Shown piece after piece: positions 62,964-64,000 of a DNA stretch of 64,000 nucleotides. Made by a program: the position numbers and the translations under genes. Within the stretch, counting starts at the first letter, position 1. Every line of letters starts with the position of its first letter. Under the pieces are notes generated by a model. It searched no databases. It was not told the origin of the DNA and was given only the letters and a program-made list of their open reading frames with translations. The DNA is from UBA3775 sp964572955 (GTDB lineage Bacteria; Bacillota; Clostridia; Lachnospirales; Lachnospiraceae), in assembly GCA_964572955.1 (NCBI GenBank), contig CAZNGY010000003.1:37740-101739 (forward strand). Direction: 5' to 3'.

Positions 62964-63899
62964 TTACATTCCCATCTGCTTTGCTACTTCTTCAGCAAAA
63001 TCGTCTTCTCTTTTTTCAATACCCTCACCTGTTTCAAAACGAACAAATGATTTGATTGCAAGATCCTTAGATACAGAAGCAACATACTGAGCAACAGACT
63101 GCTTTCCGTCAGAAGCCTTGACATATGCCTGATCAACAAGACACATTTCTTTAAGTTCTTTAGCAAGACGACCTGGAACCATTCTGTCAATAACAATGTT
63201 TTCAGGCTTAGGATTCTTGCTTTCTGCATTCTCCTTAAGAGCTTCTTTCGTGATTATCTCTGTTTCTGATTCGATGAACTCAGCCGGAACATCTTCCTTT
63301 GAAACAAATGATGGTTTCATTGCACAAACCTGCATTGCAACATTCTTTGCACATTCTATATTTGCTTCATTAGCCTCACCTGTCATTTCAACAAGAATTC
63401 CAAGCTTTCCTCCATTGTGTATATAAGAAACAACAAAACCATTTTCAGGTTTAACTGTCGCAAATCTACGGATTGAAAGTTTCTCACCAATTACTGCGAC
63501 AAGATTTGCAAGACTTTCTTTAACTGTTATTGATGCATCATCACACCAAGGTTCAGCAAGGAATGCATCAATATCTGCTGCGTTTGTCTCAGAAGCCTGC
63601 TTAGCAACTTTAGCAACATAACTCTGGAACTTTTCGTTTTTAGCAACAAAATCTGTCTCCGAGTTAACCTCCACCATAGATGCAATCTTGTAATCATCTG
63701 TAATATATGTTGCACAGATACCTTCTGCAGCAATTCTGTTTTCCTTCTTTGCTGCCTTTGCAAGACCATTTTCTCTAAGCCATGTTACAGATGCTTCCAT
63801 ATCACCATCTGTAGCTGTAAGAGCTTTCTTGCAATCCATCATGCCTGCGCCTGTCATTTCACGCAGTTCTTTTACCATACCTGCTGTAATATTAGCCAT
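62964..63899 (-). CDS. tsf: Elongation factor Ts
   Basis: The nucleotide exchange factor of EF-Tu, 311 residues. The N-terminal UBA-like part has VKELREMTGAGMMDCKKAL, followed by the conserved EVNSETDFVAKN block. It has a GGAGG RBS. It follows rpsB and is ended by its own terminator instead of running on into pyrH. Confidence 0.97.
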   Translation of the reverse strand: MANITAGMVKELREMTGAGMMDCKKALTATDGDMEASVTWLRENGLAKAAKKENRIAAEGICATYITDDYKIASMVEVNSETDFVAKNEKFQSYVAKVAKQASETNAADIDAFLAEPWCDDASITVKESLANLVAVIGEKLSIRRFATVKPENGFVVSYIHNGGKLGILVEMTGEANEANIECAKNVAMQVCAMKPSFVSKEDVPAEFIESETEIITKEALKENAESKNPKPENIVIDRMVPGRLAKELKEMCLVDQAYVKASDGKQSVAQYVASVSKDLAIKSFVRFETGEGIEKREDDFAEEVAKQMGM

Positions 63900-63925
63900 A
63901 TATAAATCCTCCGAATATATCTAGA

Positions 63926-64000
63926 TTATTCTTCTGTCTGCTCCTCAACCTCAGCTTCTTCAGCTTCTGCCATAGACTCTCCCTGATTAGCTTCGATAAC
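63926..64000 (-). CDS. rpsB: 30S ribosomal protein S2 (C-terminal end; 5' part outside window)
   Basis: The last 24 codons of an open minus-strand frame, VIEANQGESMAEAEEAEVEE-type acidic tail, ending 26 nt before tsf. S2 always precedes tsf, and its C-terminal end is acidic in many Clostridia. Identification rests on position and tail; most of the gene is beyond the window edge. Confidence 0.85.
   Translation of the reverse strand, partial: VIEANQGESMAEAEEAEVEEQTEE

Overview
This window is a contiguous piece of a low-GC Firmicutes chromosome, most likely from a member of the Clostridia and probably the family Lachnospiraceae. The evidence is the gene content and order: nudF-dacF, scpA-scpB-dacB, the radical SAM/DUF2344/RNase E-G/rplU-prp-rpmA-obgE-yhbY-nadD-rsfS cluster, miaB, yqfC-yqfD-phoH-ybeY, and rpsB-tsf-pyrH-frr-uppS-cdsA-dxr-rseP-ispG-polC. 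A Gram-positive PolC, a T-box leader, an N-terminally extended L27 with its Prp protease and Firmicutes-type SOS boxes agree. No prophage, insertion sequence or CRISPR array was seen. The species cannot be named from the sequence.

Layout. Bases 1-36650 are almost entirely plus strand: the 3' part of rny, an aminotransferase with a structured leader, nudF, a small SpoIIM-like membrane protein, dacF, a tryptophan T-box controlling a trpB-like gene, a metallophosphoesterase, scpAB and a second D,D-carboxypeptidase. A divergent pair of zinc-ribbon proteins follows (10.8-14 kb). Next come the ribosome/RNA cluster (14-22.3 kb), a Gld-type ABC transporter operon (22.4-27.3 kb), lexA on the minus strand with its SOS box, a transglutaminase-MoxR-DUF58-transglutaminase operon (28.2-35.4 kb) and a tyrosine recombinase. 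A 19-bp perfect bidirectional terminator at about 36.7 kb separates this from a minus-strand block running to the right edge: miaB, 5-FTHF cyclo-ligase, two flavoproteins, a BofC-like protein, a lipid flippase, ybeY-phoH-yqfD-yqfC, rpsU, alaS, tRNA-Glu(CTC), polC, isoprenoid/lipid/translation genes, an SOS-controlled Y-family polymerase with its YolD partner, tsf and the end of rpsB.

How the genes work together. Most of the window is core housekeeping: ribosome assembly and translation, RNA decay, isoprenoid and phospholipid precursors, cell-wall carboxypeptidases and chromosome segregation. Regulation can be read directly in several places: a Trp T-box, an L21-type leader, LexA boxes at lexA and at the polY-yolD operon, and many sigma-A promoters with 17-18 bp spacers.

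The most notable feature is polC. It reads continuously but lacks the DEDD proofreading exonuclease normally inserted in the PHP domain of Gram-positive PolC. Also worth a second look are the SOS mutasome operon set inside the rpsB-tsf-pyrH-frr block, the divergent zinc-ribbon/coiled-coil gene pair, an 11-bp inverted repeat around the -10 of the rpsU promoter, a cysteine-rich YqfC and a degenerate SpoIIM-like protein.
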